DNA of 64,000 bases, taken from positions 124,001-188,000 of the forward strand of contig NW_027441280.1 in assembly GCF_949628215.1 (NCBI RefSeq), read 5' to 3'. The DNA comes from Phalacrocorax aristotelis. Taxonomy: Eukaryota > Chordata > Aves > Suliformes > Phalacrocoracidae. Every line of letters starts with the position of its first letter. Position 1 is the first letter of the stretch. Made by a program: the position numbers and the translations under genes. Positions 53,421-64,000 of this stretch are shown in pieces. The notes under the pieces are model-generated. The model was not told where the DNA came from and ran no database searches. It saw only the letters and a program-made list of their open reading frames with translations.

Positions 53421-53730
53421 TTGCTCTCTCCGCAGGTAACAGCCCTGCGATGCTGCGGTGCCTGCGAGGTGATGCCGCCGTGCTCGTTGCTGCTTCCTGG
53501 TAAGGAAAGGCCTCCTCCGCTCCTGCTGCAGCGTGGTGGTGTGTCGGACACGATTCCCTGTGTCGGGTGAGGCCTAGGGCTGCCGGCGAGGTGAGCGAGC
53601 GCCTTTGGTGGGTGCAGGGGTGTCTCCTTGTGTGCCTGCACTACTGGGGCTGGTGGGATGGGAAGCTTCAAACGACCCGCCGAGGCAGGCTTCTGGTATG
53701 CTAAAGGCGAGTGGGTGAGGGCAGCCCTAG
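53421..53730. other. Unique DNA at the right edge of the spacer
   Basis: Contains acceptor-like CTCTCTCCGCAG at 53428-53439 and several weak donors. No gene recognised. Confidence 0.35.
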
Positions 53731-55757
53731 GAGTTACTCGGGAGCTGATAGAAGGGAAGAAGGAAAGGAGGAGGAGGATGATGACCTTTTCCCCCTGCCC
53801 AGGGTGCAGAAGATGGCCGACTCTCCAGCTCACCAGAGCTCCCCCTCAGCCTCCCCTGGCCCCCCTTGCCCAGTGCGCCTGCTCCCAGCTCCAGCACGAG
53901 CGAGCTAGGCTACGTGCCGAGGAAGCCTCATCTCGTAAGAGCTGTAAGACACCCATGTGTTCTCTTCAGGTGGAGGACGGCCTAGAGTCTGGAGCTGCAG
54001 AAGAGGCAGGGAGGAAAGAAGGGGAAAGAAGCATGTGAACGGCTAAATTGTGCCAGCAGCGCTGAGAGCGAGAGTCGCGGTGAGTCCTGGGCCAGTGGGG
54101 CCCCGTTGCCTCTCTTGTGCGTCCTGGGCCCTCCCTGTCTCTCCCCCGGCCCCCTCTCTTTCCTTACCTGCTGCAAAATTTTTTTTTTTTCTTTTGGGCC
54201 CCCCCCGCACCTTCTTTCTCCATCTCGCTCTGAGTGGCTCCCTGCCTCCCCGTCTTTTTCAGTCCTCCCTCTCTCTGTCCTGTAGCCTGTGGCTCCTTTT
54301 TCTATCTCCGCCTCTCTCTGCCTGGCTCTGGCTCCGTTTTTTTATTCCTCCTGCTCTGTCCTGTAGCCTGTCGGTATTTTGTCTTTCTCTGGCCCTCTTG
54401 GTCTGACTCCCTGTGTTACCGAAAAACGCGGTAAAATCGGAAATGACTCCTCAACGCCAATTTAGTATTAAAGAGCAGGCATTCTTTATTCACGGCGCCG
54501 GATGCACGGGGGATCGCTCCTCCTGGCGTGCGTACCTCACACACCTTTCCCGTACAATTTGTAGATCAAAATTTTACGTATTCATATATATACATTATAG
54601 CCCTGTCTGCTGATCGGTACAAACTTGCTCGTTCCGTATGTAAATCGCTGCGCAGGCTCGGTTGTCCTCTTCCGTTGTTCTCTTCTGAGTAGGTGGTATT
54701 ACTTGGGTCGGTGGTGGTCTGTGAGTCGGTGGTCGTGATCTCCCCCTGCCGGAATTACCTTTTTACCTTCTTGGCTAGTTTTCTCAGTCCGCTCCACGAA
54801 ACCGCGTTTTGTCGTCCTTTTCTGACAGAAGCACGTTGTCTGTTGTTCTGTTGACATTAACGATCGCCTAGTGACTAAAATGCAGATCGACAGACACACC
54901 GATTCGTACGCTCCACGTTCCCGTAATGGAACACCGTCTCTGGTTGGTTGATTTCATCGCTTTGGTTACACCTGTTCCTGTTGTTCAGTTTCTTCTTTTT
55001 TGGCTTTGTTTGATTCTCTCTGTGATTCTGTTTTTCTCTGCCTCGCTTTTCCCAGCTCCCCGTCCCTCACTTGGAATGCCCGTTGTCCTTCACCAGCTCA
55101 CTCTCCCTTGGTTGCCATCCCCGTTTCTGAATTCCTCCTGCTTTGCCACGTAGCCCGTGGCTTTTTTCTTAATCTCTCTGTCTGCCTCAACGCTCCCGCC
55201 ACGCTTTTTAATTCGTCTGCTCTGTACCCTGCTACTGTTCTTGCCTTTCTGAGTTCTTCTCTGTCCAGCTCCCTTTCCCTATTTGTGGATTCCTGTTCTT
55301 CCTGCACCCGCCGCTGTTCCCTGTGATCTCCGTCTCTCTCTGTCCAGCTCCCTGTCCCTAGGTTTTAATTCCTGCCTCTGCCCGCTGTAGCCCGTCTAGA
55401 TGTTTCTCTCGGCCTCTCTCTCTGTCCGGCTCCCTCTCTCTGTGTTCTAATTCCACGTTCTCTGTCACGTAGACCCGTGCTATTTGTTTGTCCTCATCTC
55501 TCTCTGTCCAGCTCCTTGCTGCTATGTTTTCTTTCTTCCCTCTCTCTCTGTCTTTGTAGCCCGTTGCTGTTGTTGTGTTTTTGGTTTTTGTTTTTTTTTT
55601 TCCCACTTGTTTCTTCGTTTGTCTCTGTCTGCCTCCCAGTGCCTGATCTTTAATTCCTCCTTCCCTGTTGGGCCGCTGTTCCTTTTTTCCATTCTACGTT
55701 GTGTTCTCTTTGGTCTCCTGTTCTTATTCATCGGTTCCCTCCTCGCCGCCCTGTGGC
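53731..55757 (+). repeat. Tandem unit U8, diverged and internally deleted, first unit of the right array
   Basis: Starts with a diverged copy of the DNA just after the E1 donor (53731-53894, compare 2553-2714), then jumps at GCACGAGCGAGC to the equivalent of 3315, so E2 is missing. E3 follows at 53970-54079, then a short pyrimidine block, the longest LTR1 and pyrimidine DNA. The right array therefore opens with an old edge unit. Confidence 0.85.
54414..54933 (-). mobile_element. Solo LTR1, 520-bp form, U8
   Basis: Longest copy. It has an extra ~46-bp segment near 54663-54708 that all others lack, and lacks a ~20-bp segment that others have. On the minus strand it keeps a TATATATA box (54585-54592) and AATAAA. 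Probably closest to the inserted element. Confidence 0.75.
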
Positions 55758-56683
55758 TTGTCCCCATTTTAGTGTTGCCTCTCTTTCCCTCTCTCTGGCT
55801 TCTTGCCCCTGTTTTTAAAATTCCTCCCTCTCTTCTCTCTTCCCTGTTGGCCGTGTGATCGTCAGCCTTTCTCCACCTCTTTCTGCCCAGCTCTCTGTGT
55901 CTATCCATTAATTCTTCCCTCTCTGCCCTGTAGCCTGTAGCTTTTGTCCTTTCTCCATCTTGCTGTCTCTGGCTTCCCCGTGACCCTCTTTTAGAATTGT
56001 TTCTCTCTTCTTTCTGTACGCATTGCGATTCCTTTTGCTCCCCATCTCCCTTTGTTTTGGGTGTTGTTTTGTTGTTGTTTTTCTGGCTCCCTGTCCCTAA
56101 TTCTTAATTCTCTGCCTTCTCGTGCTCTGTACCACGTAGCCCCGTGGTTTGTTTTGTGGTGTTCCCTCCCCGGCCCCTTCCCTCCGTCGTTGGCTGTCTC
56201 GGCTCCCTGTCCCCGTGGCTTCATTCTTCCCTTTCTGCCCTGTTCTTGTCGCTTATCTTGTCTTTCTCCATCGCGCTCGGTCCAGCTTCCTGCCCCTATT
56301 CTTCTTTCCTCCCTCGCTGTCGTGCTGCCTGCCCCAGGTTCTTTGTGCGTCTCCAGCCTGCTCCTCTTCCTTCTTTGTTGGTCTGTGTCCTGCTCTTCCC
56401 TCTTTCTGCTGCCTCTCTTCCCCTCTCTCTGCTGCTTTTATCTCCACCTCCGTCAGGCTCCCTGTCCTTCTCTGGCCGTCCTGTTCCCTGCCTCGTGCCT
56501 TCTCACTACACGCACACACGTCCCCCCCGCCCCGTCCAGCCGGATGCCGCTCTTCTCTTCTCTCTTCCTACTGTCCCGTGCCCTGCTCCTCACCTTTGGT
56601 GGCCTCCCCCTCTGCCCAGCAGCCCGTCGCCCCAGGAGCCAGGCGACGGACGGTCCGTTCCCTGCCAAACCGGGACAAGCGCG
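54934..56683 (+). repeat. Pyrimidine-rich satellite block, U8-U9 junction
   Basis: Same monomers; the part up to about 55760 is the version shared only with the right end of U6 (21720-22330). Confidence 0.85.
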
Positions 56684-57272
56684 TGCCGTGGCTTAGCCCC
56701 AGCTGGCTATTCTGCACCAGGGAGCTGCTTGCTCACTCCACCCTCAGTGGGCTGGGGGAGAGAGCTGGAAGGGTAAGAGTGAGAAAAATCATGGGTTGAC
56801 ATCAAGGCTGTTTAATAGGTAAAGCAAAAGCTGTGCGTGGAAGCAAAGCAAGGAATTAATTCACTCCTCCTTTTCGGCGGGCAGGTGTTGAGCCACCTCT
56901 GGGAAAGCAGGGCTCTGTCATGTGTAATGGTTACTTAGGGAGAGAAATGCCGTAGCCCCAGCCCTCCCTCCCCGCCCCCCCCCAAGGACTCCCCCTTCTT
57001 CCCCCAGCTGCGTGTGCTGAGCATGATGTCAAATGGTATGGAATATCCCTTTGGTCAGTTAGCTGGGAAAGCTTTCCCAGCTGTGTCCTCTCCCAGCCTA
57101 CCTGCTGGTGGGGCACTGAGAGAACCAGAAGAGGCCCTGACTGTGGAAGCAGTGCTCAGCAAGAACCAAAACATCTCTACATTATTAACGGTGTTTTGAG
57201 CATAAATCCAAAACGTATCCCTTCCTAGCTACTGTGGAGAAAATGAGCACTATCGCAGCCAACACCAGCTCC
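56684..57272 (-). mobile_element. Solo LTR2, copy in U9
   Basis: Full-length copy with a C-rich insertion at about 56959-56984. Confidence 0.8.
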
Positions 57273-58217
57273 GTGCGGCTGCGGCAACGGCGGCCGAGGT
57301 GGCCTTGGGGCAGGGGGGGAGCGTTGGGGACCCTGACCCACGAATGGCTCCTGGGACTTGTTACGTGCGTGCCTGCACAAACACCTGCCCTCTCCTTTGC
57401 CCTCAGGGCTGCGTTTGCGCTGCCTTTGCGTGGGGCAAGGGGCTGTGATGGAGCCCAGGGGAGGAGGTGGTGCACTGTGGGGGTGAGGGGAGGGCGCCCC
57501 CCGTTGCTGCTGCGCCTCAGCTGATGGCGGGGTCTGGATGGAGGAGCCCCAGGTGCGGGCGGTGGGGCTGACGGTGCCGGCTCCTCCCTGGAAAAGGGGT
57601 GGTGCCCAGCTCCGGGGGGCCAGTGTGAGCCGAGGGCGGAGCGGAGCTGTGGCCGAGCGTCAGCGGGCTGCGGCTGTAGCGAGGGAGGAGGTGAGCGGGG
57701 GCTGGGTGGTGGAGCGCTGCGTCCCGGGTCAAGCCCCGAGGAGGGCTGCGGCGGGGCAGCGCCGGGTCGGAGCGGGCGGTGGGGAGAGCGAGGCTGTGCT
57801 GAGGGCTCGGTGGGGCTTCCGGGTGCATCGGCGGCCGGGACGGTGGCCCGCAGGGTCCGAGAGCGGGGAGGGCGGGCTGGCGGCGTGCCGGGAGCTGTGG
57901 TGGTGCGCCTGGAGGCTGGCCGTGCGGCCGTGTTGTGGCGCAGAGCGTGCCGGGAGCTGCAGTCCTTGTGGCACGCGGCTGCCGGGCGGCCGTGTTGTGG
58001 CGCAGAGCATGCCGGGAGGTGTAGTCCTTGCGGCGCGCGGCTGCCGGGCAGCAGTGTTGTGGCGCAGAGCATGCCGGGAGGTGTAGTCCTTGCGGCGCGC
58101 GGCTGCCGGGCGGCCGTGTTGTGGCGCAGAGCATGCCGGGAGGTGTAGTCCTGGCGCAGTGGCTGCCGGCGCTGTCACGTGGTTCGCCGGGGCGTGGCGG
58201 GAGGCGCGGTCTTCCGG
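57273..58217 (+). promoter_or_regulatory. CpG-island promoter of U9
   Basis: CACGTG at 58176-58181 and CTTCCGG at 58211-58217, preceded by the four-copy ZNF143 minisatellite. Confidence 0.6.
57919..58164. repeat. 62-bp ZNF143-site minisatellite, 4 copies
   Basis: Sites at 57945, 58007, 58069 and 58131. The first has ACTGCA, the other three ACTACA. Confidence 0.85.
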
Positions 58218-59272
58218 CGCTCGGGTGCCGGGCGGCCGTGCCGCGTACGGTAGGCGCGGTGTATTTTTGGGGTTGGATTCGTGTTGATTTCTGGGGGCTT
58301 GCGGGTGCGGCCGCTCCCCGAGAAGCGGTGAGTTCCCCGGGAGCTGACAGAAGGGAAGAGGGAAAGGAGGAGGACCTTTTCCCCCTGCCCAGGGCGCAGA
58401 TGATGGCCGCCTCCCCGGCTCGCCGGAGCTCCCGCTCAGCCTCCCCTGGCCCCCCCTTGCCCCGTGCGCCTGCCCCCAGCCCCGGCACCTCCCCTGAAGC
58501 GTGCTGCGTAGCCCTTGGCCGCCCCCAGGCCCTGTCGTGAAGGCAGCGAGCCGGCCCTCAAGCGCACTGGATTCCCCCTCGGCGCAGGGGCCCTTAGCAG
58601 TAGCGCGGGGAAGGGGCGCTGTGTCCGGAAGCCCCTGCGCAAGGAGAGGCTTTGGTCAGGGTCGATCGACGGTAATGACGGTCGCTGTTTCTTCTTTCCC
58701 TCTCCCAGAGACCGTGCTGAGGACGTGGTTCTGTCCTTCCCCCGGGGACGCCGTCGACTGCGGCCGTCTCAGGCTTGCGTGGCTTCTCTCTGCCCGGCTT
58801 TGCCATCCTCGCGGCGCCGGGGCGAAAAGGGACACACAGAGCCCTTCCCGGCTGTGGACAGGAGCTGCCTCGGCTGAAGCTGGAGACGCCAACGAAAGGT
58901 AAAGCAGAAGAAACTGAAGGCGCTCTGGCTGCCAGCTGCCTTCCTGCTGCAGGCAAGAGAGAGCCTGTCCCTGCAGGTGAGGGAGGAAGGATCCCCCTTC
59001 ATAGCCCGCAGCGGGCCGGGCCAGGCCACCAACGTGCACCGCAGGGTCCGTACGCGGTAACCCGGAGTTGGGTACGGGCGTGTAGTGCACGAGCGAGCTA
59101 GGCTACGTGCCGAGGAAGCCTCATCTCGTAAGAGCTGTAAGACACCCCCGTGTTCTCTTCAGGTGGAGGTCGGCCTAGAGTCTGGAGCTGCAGAAGAGGC
59201 AGGGAGGAGAGGAGGGGAAAGAAGCATGTGAACGGCTAAATTGTGCCAGCAGCGCTGAGAGCGAGAGTCGCG
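58211..59272 (+). ncRNA. Candidate three-exon non-coding RNA of U9
   Basis: E1 ends 58327, E2 58709-58898 (190 bp), E3 59163-59272. The two bases missing from E2, relative to GGTTGTCTGTCC in the others, would shift any frame while all splice signals remain. Confidence 0.45.
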
Positions 59273-59612
59273 GTGAGTCCTGGGCCAGTGGGGCCCCGTT
59301 GCCTCTCTTGTGCGTCCTGGGCCCTCCCTGTCTCTCCCCCGGCCCCCTCTCTTTCCTTACCTGCTGCAAAATTATTTTTTTTTTCTTTTGGGCCCCCCCC
59401 GCACCTTCTTTCTCCATCTCGCTCTGAGTGGCTCCCTGCCTCCCCGTCTTTTCAGTCCTCCCTCTCTCTGTCCTGTAGCCTGTGGCTACTTGTTCTTTCT
59501 CCGCCTCTCTCTGCCTGGCTCTGGCTCCGTTTTTATTTTTTTATTCCTCCTGCTCTGTCCTGTAGCCTGTCGGTATTTTGTCTTTCTCTGGCCCTCTTGG
59601 TCTGACTCCCTG

Positions 59613-60103
59613 TGTTACCGAAAAACGCGGTAAAATCGGAAACAACTCCTCAAGCCCAATTTAGTATTAAAGAGCAGGCGTTCTTTATTCACGGCGCCAG
59701 ACGCACGGGGGATCGCTCCTCCTGGCGTGCGTACCTCACGCACCTTTCCCGTTCAATTTGTAGATCAAAATTTTACGTATTCATACGTATTCATTATTGT
59801 CCTGTCTGCTGATCGGTACAAACTTGCTCGTTCCGTATGTAAATCGCTGCGCAGGCTCGGTGGTGGTCCGTGAGTCGGTGGTCGCGATCTCCCCCTGCCA
59901 GAATTGCCTTTTACCTTCTTGGCTGTTAATCTTGGCAGTCTTGGCTAGTTCTCTCAGTCCGCTCCACGAAACCGCGTTTTGTCGTCCTTTTCTGACAGAA
60001 GCACGTTGTCTGTTGTTCTGCTGACGTTAACGATCGCCTAGGGACTAAAATGCAGATCGACAGGTGCGCTGATTCGTACGCTCCATGTTCCCGTAATGGA
60101 ACA
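59613..60103 (-). mobile_element. Solo LTR1, 491-bp form, U9
   Basis: The only complete type A unit with the 491-bp LTR1. It keeps the 401-bp-type CGCCAGACGCACGG at 59693, so it is a hybrid of the two forms. Confidence 0.75.
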
Positions 60104-61818
60104 CCGTCTCTGGTTGGCTGATTTCATCGCTTTGGTTACACCTGTTCCTGTTGTTCAGTTTCTTCTTTTTTGGCTTTGTGTGATTCTCTCTGTGATTCTG
60201 TTTTTCTCTGCCTCGCTTTTCCCAGCTCCCCGTCCCTCACTTGGAATGCCCGTTGTCCTTCACCAGCTCACTCTCCCTTGGTTGCCATCCCCGTTTCTGA
60301 ATTCCTCCTGCTTTGCCACGTAGCCCGTGACTTTTTTCTTAATCTCTCTCTGTCTGCCTCAACGCTCCCCCCGCGCTTTTTCATTCGTCTGCTCTGCTCT
60401 GCACCCTGCTACTGTTCTTGCCTTTCTGAGTTCTTCTCTGTCGAGCTCCCTTTCCCAATTTGTGAATTCCTGTTCTTCCTGCACCCGCCGCTGTTCCCTG
60501 TGACCTCCGTCTCTCTCTGTCCAGCTCCCTGTCCCTAGGTTTTAATCCCTGCCTCTGCCCGCTGTAGCCCGTCTAGGTTTTTCTCTCGGCCTCTCTCTCT
60601 GTCCGGCTCCCTCTCTCTGTGTTCTAATTCCACGTTCTCTGTCACGTAGACCCGTGCTATTTGTTTGTCCTCATCTCTCTCTGTCCAGCTCCTTGCTGCG
60701 ATGTTTTATTTCTTCCCTCTCTGTCTGTCTTTGTAGCCCGTTGCCGTTGTTGTTTTTTTTTTTTTTTCCCACTTGTTTCTTCATGTGTCTCTGTCTGCCT
60801 CCCAGTGCCTGATCTTTAATTCCTCCTTCCCTGTAGGCCGCTGTTCCTTTTTTCCATTCTACATTGTGTTCTCTTTGGTCTGCTGTTCTTATTCATCGGT
60901 TCCCTCCTCGCTGCCCTGTGGCTTGTCCCCATTTATTGTTGCCTCTCTCTCCCTCTCTCTGGCTTCTTGCCCCTGTTTTTAAAATTCCTCCCTCTCTTCT
61001 CTCTTCCCTGTTGGCCGTGTGATCGTCAGCCTTTCTCCACCTCTTTCTGCCCAGCTCTCTGCGTCTATTCATTAATTCTTCCCTCTCTGCCCTGTAGCCT
61101 GTAGCTTCTGTCCTTTCTCCATCTTGCTGTCTCTGGCTTCCCCGTGACCCTCTTTTAGAATTGTTTCTCTCTTCTCTCTGTACGCATTGCGATTCCTTTT
61201 GCTCTCCATCTCCCTTTGTTTTGGTGTTTTTTTTGTTGTTTTTCTGGCTCCCTGTCCCTAATTGTTAATTCTCTGCCTTCTCATGCTCTGTACCACGTAG
61301 CCCCATGGTTTGTTTTGTGGTGTTCCCTCCCCGGCCCCTTCCCTCCGTCGTTGGCTGTCTCGGCTCCCTGTCCCCGTGGCTTCATTCTTCCCTTTCTGCC
61401 CTGTTCTTGTCGCTTATCTTGTCTGTCTCCATCTCGCTCGGTCCAGCTTCCTGCCCCTGTTCTTCTTTCCTCCCTCGCTGTCGTGCTGCCTGCCCCAGGT
61501 TCTTTGTGCGTCTCCAGCCTGCTCCTCATCCTTCTTTGTTGGTCTGTGTCCTGCTCTTCCCCTCTCTCTGCTGCTTTTATCTCCACCTCCGTCAGGCTCC
61601 CTGTCCTTCTCTGGCCATCCTGTTCCCTGCCTCGTGCCTTCTCACTACACGCACACACGCCCCCCCCGCCCCCGTCCAGCCGGATGCTGCTCTTCTCTCC
61701 TCCTACTGTCCTGTGCCCTGCTCCTCACCTTTGGTGGCCTCCCCCTCTGCCCAGCAGCCCGTCGCTCCAGGAGCCAGGCGACGGACGGTCCGTTCCCTGC
61801 CAAACCGGGACAAGCGCG
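60104..61818 (+). repeat. Pyrimidine-rich satellite block, U9-U10 junction
   Basis: Same monomers; becomes type B-like before 61050. Confidence 0.85.
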
Positions 61819-62119
61819 TGCCGTGGCTTAGCCTCAGCTGGCAACTCTGCACCAGGGAGCTGCTTGCTCGCTCCACCCTCAGTGGGCTGGGGGAGAGAGC
61901 TGGAAGGGTAAAAGTGAGAAAAATCATGGGTTGACATCAAGACGGTTTAATAGGTAAAGCAAAAGCTGTGCGTGGAAGCAAAGCAAGGAATTAATTCGCT
62001 CCTCCTTTTCGGCGGGCAGGTGTTGAGCTGTTTCTGGGAAAGCAGGGCTCTGTCATGTGTAACGGTTAGTTAGGAAGAGAAATGCCGTAGCCCCCAAGGA
62101 CTCCCCCTTCTTCCCACAG
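61819..62119 (-). mobile_element. LTR2 fragment, truncated, U10
   Basis: Same break point as in U3-U6, so all B units descend from one deletion (or insertion) event. Confidence 0.8.
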
Positions 62120-62673
62120 TTGGAACCCGCAGTTCGGTACGGGCGTGTAGTGCACGAGCGAGCTAGGCTACGTGCCTAGGAAGCCTCATCTCGTAAGAGC
62201 TGTAAGACACCCCCGTGTTCTCTTCAGGTGGAGGTCGGCCTAGAGTCTGGAGCTGCAGAAGAGGCAGGGAGGAGAGGAGGGGAAAGAAGCATGTGAACGG
62301 CTAAATTGTGCCAGCAGCGCTGAGAGCGAGAGTCGCGGTGAGTCCTGGGCCACTGGGGCCCCGTTGCCTCTCTTGTACGTCCTGGGCCCTCCCTGTCTCT
62401 CCCCCGGCCCCCTCTCTTTCCTTACCTGCTGCAAAATTATTTTTTTTTTGCGCCCCCCCCGCACCTTCTTTCTCCGTCTCGCTCTGAGTGGCTCCCTGCC
62501 TCCCTGTCTTTTCAGTCCTCCCTCTCTCTGTCCTGTAGCCTGTGGCTACTTGTTCTTTCTCCGCCTCTCTCTGCCTGGCTCTGGCTCCGTTTTTATTTTT
62601 TTACTCCTCCTGCTCTGTCCTGTAGCCTGTCGGTATTTTTGTCTTTCTCTGGCTCTCTCGGTCTGACTCCCTG

Positions 62674-63164
62674 TGTTACCGAAAAACGCGGTAAAATCGG
62701 AAACAACTCCTCAAGACCAATTTAGTATTAAAGAGCAGGCATTCTTTATTCACGGCGCCGGATGCACGGGGGATCGCTCCTCCTGGCGTGCGTACCTCAC
62801 GCACCTTTCCCGTTCAATTTGTAGATCAAAATTTTACGTATTCATACGTATTCATTATTGTCCTGTCTGCTGATCGGTACAAACTTGCTCGTTCCGTATG
62901 TAAATCGCTGCGCAGGCTCGGTGGTGGTCCGTGAGTCGGTGGTCGCGATCTCCCCCTGCCAGAATTGCCTTTTACCTTCTTGGCTGTTAATCTTGGCAGT
63001 CTTGGCTAGTTCTCTCAGTCCGCTCCACGAAACCGCGTTTTGTCGTCCTTTTCTGACAGAAGCACGTTGTCTGTTGTTCTGCTGACGTTAACGATCGCCT
63101 AGGGACTAAAATGCAGATCAACAGGTGCGCTGATTCGTACGCTCCATGTTCCCGTAATGGAACA
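62674..63164 (-). mobile_element. Solo LTR1, 491-bp form, U10
   Basis: Same structure as the U3 copy. Confidence 0.75.
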
Positions 63165-64000
63165 CCGTCTCTGGTTGGCTGATTTCATCGCTTTGGTTAC
63201 ACCTGTTCCTGTTGTTCAGTTTCTTCTTTTTTGGCTTTGTGTGATTCTCTCTGTGATTCTGTTTTTCTCTGCCTCGCTTTTCCCAGCTCCCCGTCCCTCA
63301 CTTGGAATGCCCGTTGTCCTTCACCAGCTCACTCTCCCTTGGTTGCCATCCCCGTTTCTGAATTCCTCCTGCTTTGCCACGTAGCCCGTGACTTTTTTCT
63401 TAATCTCTCTCTGTCTGCCTCAACGCTCCCCCTGCGCTTTTTCATTCGTCTGCTCTGCTCTGCACCCTGCTACTGTTCTTGCCTTTCTGAGTTCTTCTCT
63501 GTCGAGCTCCCTTTCCCTATTTGTGGATTCCTGTTCTTCCTGCAGCCACCGCTGTTCCCTGTGACCTCCGTCTCTCTCTGTCCAGCTCCCTGTCCCTAGG
63601 TTTTAATCCCTGCCTCTGCCCGCTGTAGCCCGTCTAGGTTTTTCTCTCGGCCTCTCTCTCTGTCCGGCTCCCTCTCTCTGTGTTCTAATTCCACGTTCTC
63701 TGTCACGTAGACCCGTGCTATTTGTTTGTCCTCATCTCTCTCTGTCCAGCTCCTTGCTGCGATGTTTTATTTCTTCCCTCTCTGTCTGTCTTTGTAGCCC
63801 GTTGCCGTTGTTGTTTTTTTTTTTTTTTCCCACTTGTTTCTTCATGTGTCTCTGTCTGCCTCCCAGTGCCTGATCTTTAATTCCTCCTTCCCTGTAGGCC
63901 GCTGTTCCTTTTTTCCATTCTACATTGTGTTCTCTTTGGTCTGCTGTTCTTATTCATCGATTCCCTCCTCGCTGCCCTGTGGCTTGTCCCCATTTATTGT
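63165..64000 (+). repeat. Pyrimidine-rich satellite block at the window end
   Basis: Same monomers, cut by the window edge; the unit anchor starts again at 63984. Confidence 0.85.

Larger units (their letters stand above)
55758..60922 (+). repeat. Tandem unit U9, type A (5165 bp)
   Basis: Complete type A unit. It is a mosaic: LTR2 start CCAGCTGGCTATTC as in U1, promoter flank CGCCTGGAGGCTGG as in U7, C-rich LTR2 insertion as in U2, and 491-bp LTR1 as in type B. Confidence 0.95.
60923..63983 (+). repeat. Tandem unit U10, type B (3061 bp)
   Basis: Cut LTR2 61819-62119, E3 62228-62337, short pyrimidine block 62338-62673, LTR1 62674-63164. Very close to U3, including GGGTTGACATCAAG after 61929. 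The next unit begins at 63984, so the array runs beyond the window. Confidence 0.95.

Noticed and set aside
1-64000. rDNA or other structural RNA array
   Set aside because: Unit length and promoter-like parts suggested it at first, but no 18S/5.8S/28S, 5S, snRNA or tRNA sequence is recognisable in the units.

Overview
This is vertebrate nuclear DNA, almost certainly from a bird. The main evidence is a solo LTR, present in full or part nine times (first at 926-1491), that I recognise from memory as a retroviral LTR common in neoavian genomes. GC-rich CpG-island promoters, GT-AG splice signals and AATAAA sites agree with this. I see no bacterial, organellar or rDNA sequence and no CRISPR array. 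I recognise no known protein-coding gene. Most long open frames here are low-complexity artefacts of pyrimidine-rich or G-rich repeats.

Layout. Positions 1-26271 and 53731-64000 are two blocks of one higher-order tandem array. They are split by about 27.5 kb of mostly single-copy DNA. Array units come in two kinds. Type A is about 5.0-5.2 kb (U1 1-5060, U2 5061-10068, U9 55758-60922, and the truncated U7 22324-26271). Type B is about 3.06 kb (U3-U6 10069-22323, U10 60923-63983). Each full unit has a long pyrimidine-rich block made of degenerate ~85-100 bp monomers, the avian LTR (LTR2, whole in A, cut in B), an exon-like 110-bp segment (E3) and a second short LTR (LTR1; 401, 491 or 520 bp). 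Only type A carries an extra ~2 kb CpG-island module. That module holds a 62-bp minisatellite in which every copy contains a ZNF143-type site, then a CACGTG box, an ETS box and a candidate three-exon non-coding RNA (E1-E2-E3). Both LTRs lie in minus-strand orientation, opposite to the CpG-island transcript.

The spacer (26272-53730) holds several exon-like segments with phase-compatible open frames (26363-27970 and 29030-30928), two good polyadenylation regions (27946 and 35323) and a ~470-bp exon-containing repeat in three copies. It also has an AT-rich block (35480-36170), a 2.8-kb array of ~76-bp repeats carrying about 25 NRF1-type sites and ending at a full CRE (37.8-40.7 kb), and a second CpG island whose putative first intron opens with a 1.45-kb G-quadruplex-prone array (46.87-48.33 kb). 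A third GC island is at 49.6-50.16 kb. A diverged duplicate of the DNA flanking the NRF1 array, with one repeat unit instead of a long array, lies at 52560-53420.

The unifying observation is that promoter-type binding motifs (ZNF143, NRF1, and a G-rich GC-box-like core) have each been amplified into a local array. One of them is then re-amplified inside a 5-kb tandem unit next to opposing LTR promoters. I infer a multicopy non-coding transcription locus (possibly germline or piRNA-related), but nothing in the sequence alone proves expression.
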